NCBI GenBank assembly: GCA_017963875.1
Contig: JAGCTA010000443.1
Coordinates: forward strand, 1-17,578
Origin: Victivallales bacterium
Lineage (GTDB): Bacteria; Verrucomicrobiota; Lentisphaeria; Oligosphaerales; Oligosphaeraceae
Reading direction: 5' to 3'
Length of the DNA: 17,578 bases
In this document: positions 15,879 to 17,578 of the stretch, piece by piece
Numbering within the stretch: the first letter of the stretch is position 1
How the letters are laid out: each line of letters opens with the position of its first letter
The notes under the pieces: generated by a model
What the model was told of the DNA's origin: nothing
What the model saw: the letters and a program-made list of their open reading frames with translations, nothing else
Databases searched by the model: none
Position numbers and translations under genes: made by a program

Positions 15879-15908
15879 GGTTTTCCTTTGGTGTGGAATA
15901 CTGTTGAT

Positions 15909-16034
15909 GGGACAAATGGGACAAATGGGACAAAAGGGTCAAGCGGGACAATTCACATGGGAACAGAAACAATCTATGGCTGCTGTGGCGGCAATAATAA
16001 CTGTCTCAATTGTCCCATCTGTCTCATTTGTCCC
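15909..16034. repeat. Two facing arrays of a 9-nt repeat (GGGACAAAT)
   Basis: Five tandem units run from 15909 to 15953: GGGACAAAT twice, then GGGACAAAA, GGGTCAAGC and GGGACAATT. Four units in the opposite direction run from 15999 to 16034; read on the minus strand they are GGGACAAAT, GAGACAGAT, GGGACAATT and GAGACAGTT. A 45-nt spacer separates them. The outer units pair perfectly and the inner ones imperfectly, giving a possible stem of about 36 bp in RNA. The array fills most of the 179-nt gap between the 3' end of the gene at 16058 and GH31, ending 31 nt before the GH31 start. It may act as terminator, mRNA-stability element, or a small dispersed repeat. Confidence 0.75.
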
Positions 16035-16057
16035 ATGTGATCGTCAAAACAGATGTT

Positions 16058-17380
16058 TCATAATTCAAGGAAAGGATTGAGCATCACATAGTTGACTGCG
16101 GCGGCTTCGCCTTCGGGGGCGTTTCCATTGTGAATCGTGATGGTGACTTCAGGCTTGAGGGCCTTGAACACCACATGGTGAAGATTGCATTTCGGGACGT
16201 TGTTGTTGAATGGATACTGTCCTTTTTCCCGCTTGTCAATATGAACCCATGACTGCGTCGTGTCAACCACTGCACCATTATCCAATGTGACGTCAATGCC
16301 AACTCGTTTTGGATTGAACTTCTTTGCCTTCAGGTCGTTGTAATCGACGACGACAAACTGCAGACAATAACTTTTCCCAGGAACGAGGCCTTTGGCGACC
16401 TGCGTCACGGAACTTGTTTCACCGTCCTTTCGAGTCAAAACGGCGAACGTGTCGCCAGTACGGGCGTAATAACGGCCTTGGCTCGTTTTCCCGTATCCTT
16501 CATGGCGGCCCGTGGTGACATTGCCTTTCGGAATCCAGTTCTGCAGACCGTCGATAAAATCGTTGTTGAGTATGTGGCCAGGCTCGTAGGTGAAGCCGTA
16601 TTCATCGGAGAGCATGGTCTTCTTGCCCTCGATGCAGTAATGGCGCGTGAGCATGAAGCACCAGCGGTACAGTTCGAGGTCGCAATGCCTTGTTCCCCAG
16701 TATCCAGTGATTGCCATGTCCTTGCAGGCGGGGTGATTGGCGAGAAGGTTGAACTGCATGTCAAGGTAGTACTTGTAGTCGACATTCGGATGATGGGCCA
16801 GCGAGATGACGGGAATCTGGATAAAGTTGCCGAAAATCATCCCCCAGTGGACGATGATTTCGGGGAAAAACTTCCTGAAGGCGATGGCCTTGTCGATGAT
16901 GACTTCATCCAGATATTTCTTCGCCTCCTCAAGCGTTGGACGCGTAGAGATATAGACTTCTGAGAGGACGCGCCCGCGTCCCCTGCATGAATTGACGCAG
17001 GCCGAGAGGAAATCATCGTCGACACCTTTCATGGTCGGTTTGCCGACAATCCACGTATAGACAACATGGTCGTTTTTCGCCTTGAAGCGTTTTATGCCTT
17101 CGGTAAAGTGGAGAATGGAATTGAAACTGCCGAACCCCTGCTCATCGCAACTGACGCCTTGGTATTGCGGCGCGTTCATTCCTGCGCACGTGTTCAGGCC
17201 CTTGACAAGATTATCAGCCGAAAGGTAGAGCGAGCCGAAACTGCCGATCCATTTATAGCCAGCATCGAAGAATTCCTTGCGATATTGTTCGGGAACGACG
17301 CCGTCATTGTGCGTCGTGATGGCATGGTGGACATATTTGTTCTGGAAATCCCAGTCATACGGTGGATTCTCAGGCACCAT
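16058..17380 (-). CDS. Unrecognised glycoside-hydrolase-like protein, 5'-truncated
   Basis: I do not recognise a named family. From the ATG at 17380 the product has 440 residues. The N-terminal two thirds looks like a (beta/alpha)-barrel enzyme: alternating helices and strands with candidate active-site segments (GVSCDEQGFG about 78-87, VHWGMIFGNF about 158-167, and SDEYGFTYEP about 258-267). The last third, from about 270, is all-beta (NNDFIDGLQNWIPKG, VTQVAKGLVPGKSYCLQFVV), like a carbohydrate-binding jelly roll. The frame stays open and protein-like upstream to about 17440 (NLVVRTIPEIYNYKPCCDS) and ends at a stop at 17503-17501 without any ATG, GTG or TTG, so the ATG at 17380 is probably internal. 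No signal peptide is visible, as expected if the true N-terminus is lost. It lies upstream of the GH31 gene in the same direction, 179 nt apart. Confidence 0.6.
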   Translation of the reverse strand: MVPENPPYDWDFQNKYVHHAITTHNDGVVPEQYRKEFFDAGYKWIGSFGSLYLSADNLVKGLNTCAGMNAPQYQGVSCDEQGFGSFNSILHFTEGIKRFKAKNDHVVYTWIVGKPTMKGVDDDFLSACVNSCRGRGRVLSEVYISTRPTLEEAKKYLDEVIIDKAIAFRKFFPEIIVHWGMIFGNFIQIPVISLAHHPNVDYKYYLDMQFNLLANHPACKDMAITGYWGTRHCDLELYRWCFMLTRHYCIEGKKTMLSDEYGFTYEPGHILNNDFIDGLQNWIPKGNVTTGRHEGYGKTSQGRYYARTGDTFAVLTRKDGETSSVTQVAKGLVPGKSYCLQFVVVDYNDLKAKKFNPKRVGIDVTLDNGAVVDTTQSWVHIDKREKGQYPFNNNVPKCNLHHVVFKALKPEVTITIHNGNAPEGEAAAVNYVMLNPFLEL

Positions 17381-17408
17381 GCTGTCGCAGCATGGTTTGT
17401 AGTTGTAG

Positions 17409-17578
17409 ATTTCAGGAATTGTTCGGACGACCAGGTTGCCGCCATTGGATGCCCCTTTGATGGTGTCGTCTGTGCCCTTTGATGAGGAAGATGAAGTGGA
17501 TTACTTGGTGAATCCTGAATTGATGGACGAACGCCTGGGTAGTCAGGTGGATGTCGTTATCGATGGAGGCTTTGGCGA
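17409..17578 (+). CDS. YciO/YrdC/Sua5-family protein, C-terminal part only (partial)
   Basis: Frame starting after a TAG at 17406-17408 and open to the right edge. From about 17442 it reads PLDAPLMVSSVPFDEEDE, then NPELMDERLGSQVDVVIDGG. This matches the end of the YciO/YrdC/Sua5 domain, whose members have '..lg.PlmstS', a DPEEI-like helix and 'VDlvIdGG'. The family binds RNA and ATP-type substrates; YrdC and Sua5 make the threonylcarbamoyl-adenylate used for tRNA t6A, while the YciO role is less clear. The 130-150 upstream residues of the domain, including the KRxxxxP-type lysines and arginine, should lie to the left. That space is occupied by the opposite-strand gene at 16058-17380, so the gene is cut off. 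No ribosome site or plausible start is seen in the remaining part. Confidence 0.65.
   Translation, partial: MSGIVRTTRLPPLDAPLMVSSVPFDEEDEVDYLVNPELMDERLGSQVDVVIDGGFG

Noticed and set aside
15909..16034. CRISPR array
   Set aside because: Units are 9 nt, tandem without spacers, and appear in both orientations; there are no cas genes.
17066..17482. Plus-strand ORF of 138 aa as the missing N-terminus of the YciO-like gene
   Set aside because: It is in a different frame from the YciO C-terminus and shows none of the YrdC/YciO N-terminal motifs; it is a shadow of the minus-strand gene.

Overview
The window reads as a chromosomal segment of a Gram-negative bacterium, most likely from the PVC group and probably Lentisphaerota (Victivallales-like). 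This rests on three signs: pseudopilin N-termini of the form 'xFTLxE' with no glycine before the cleavage site, a type II secretion cluster laid out like a type IV pilus operon, and neighbouring carbohydrate genes. The placement is an inference from sequence style, not a database match.

Layout, left to right. (1) Positions 1-274: the 5' part of a small membrane protein on the minus strand, with a GTG start behind a good Shine-Dalgarno. (2) 275-457: a gap holding a 46-nt near-perfect hairpin just after the secretion operon. (3) 458-10152, all minus strand: an eight-gene secretion/pseudopilus operon. In transcription order it is gspI-, gspJ-, gspK-, gspL-, gspM-, gspC/pilP-like, gspD (secretin) and gspE (ATPase). 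Several genes overlap by 4-8 nt. GspF, the major pseudopilin GspG, GspH and the prepilin peptidase are not here and must lie elsewhere. (4) 10153-10320: a divergent intergenic region with a palindromic -10 element. (5) 10321-11487, plus strand: a class I/II PLP aminotransferase. (6) 11488-11664: a gap with degenerate GGGACAAAT-type repeats. (7) 11665-13618, minus strand: two tandem ten-TM DMT/EamA-type carriers, about 76% identical. (8) 13704-15878, minus: a cytoplasmic GH31 family alpha-glycosidase. (9) 15879-16057: two facing arrays of a 9-nt repeat that can fold into a long imperfect hairpin. (10) 16058-17380, minus, open to 17500: an unrecognised protein that looks like a glycoside hydrolase with a C-terminal beta-sandwich; its N-terminus is missing. 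(11) 17409-17578, plus: the C-terminal part of a YciO/YrdC/Sua5-family protein, also lacking its N-terminus.

How the genes work together. GspI, J and K are minor pseudopilins. L, M and C form the inner-membrane platform and alignment complex, D the outer-membrane pore, and E powers assembly. The GH31 enzyme has no signal peptide and sits directly upstream of the two carriers in the same orientation. The simplest reading is import of a sugar or sugar derivative followed by intracellular glycoside cleavage, but the substrate cannot be told from sequence.

The most unusual points are the pilMNOPQ-like order of a T2SS operon, the non-glycine pseudopilin processing sites, a 77-residue Asn/Thr/Ser-rich insert in the secretin, the paired 9-nt repeat arrays, and a probable breakpoint near 17440 where two unrelated genes meet head to head, both without N-termini.
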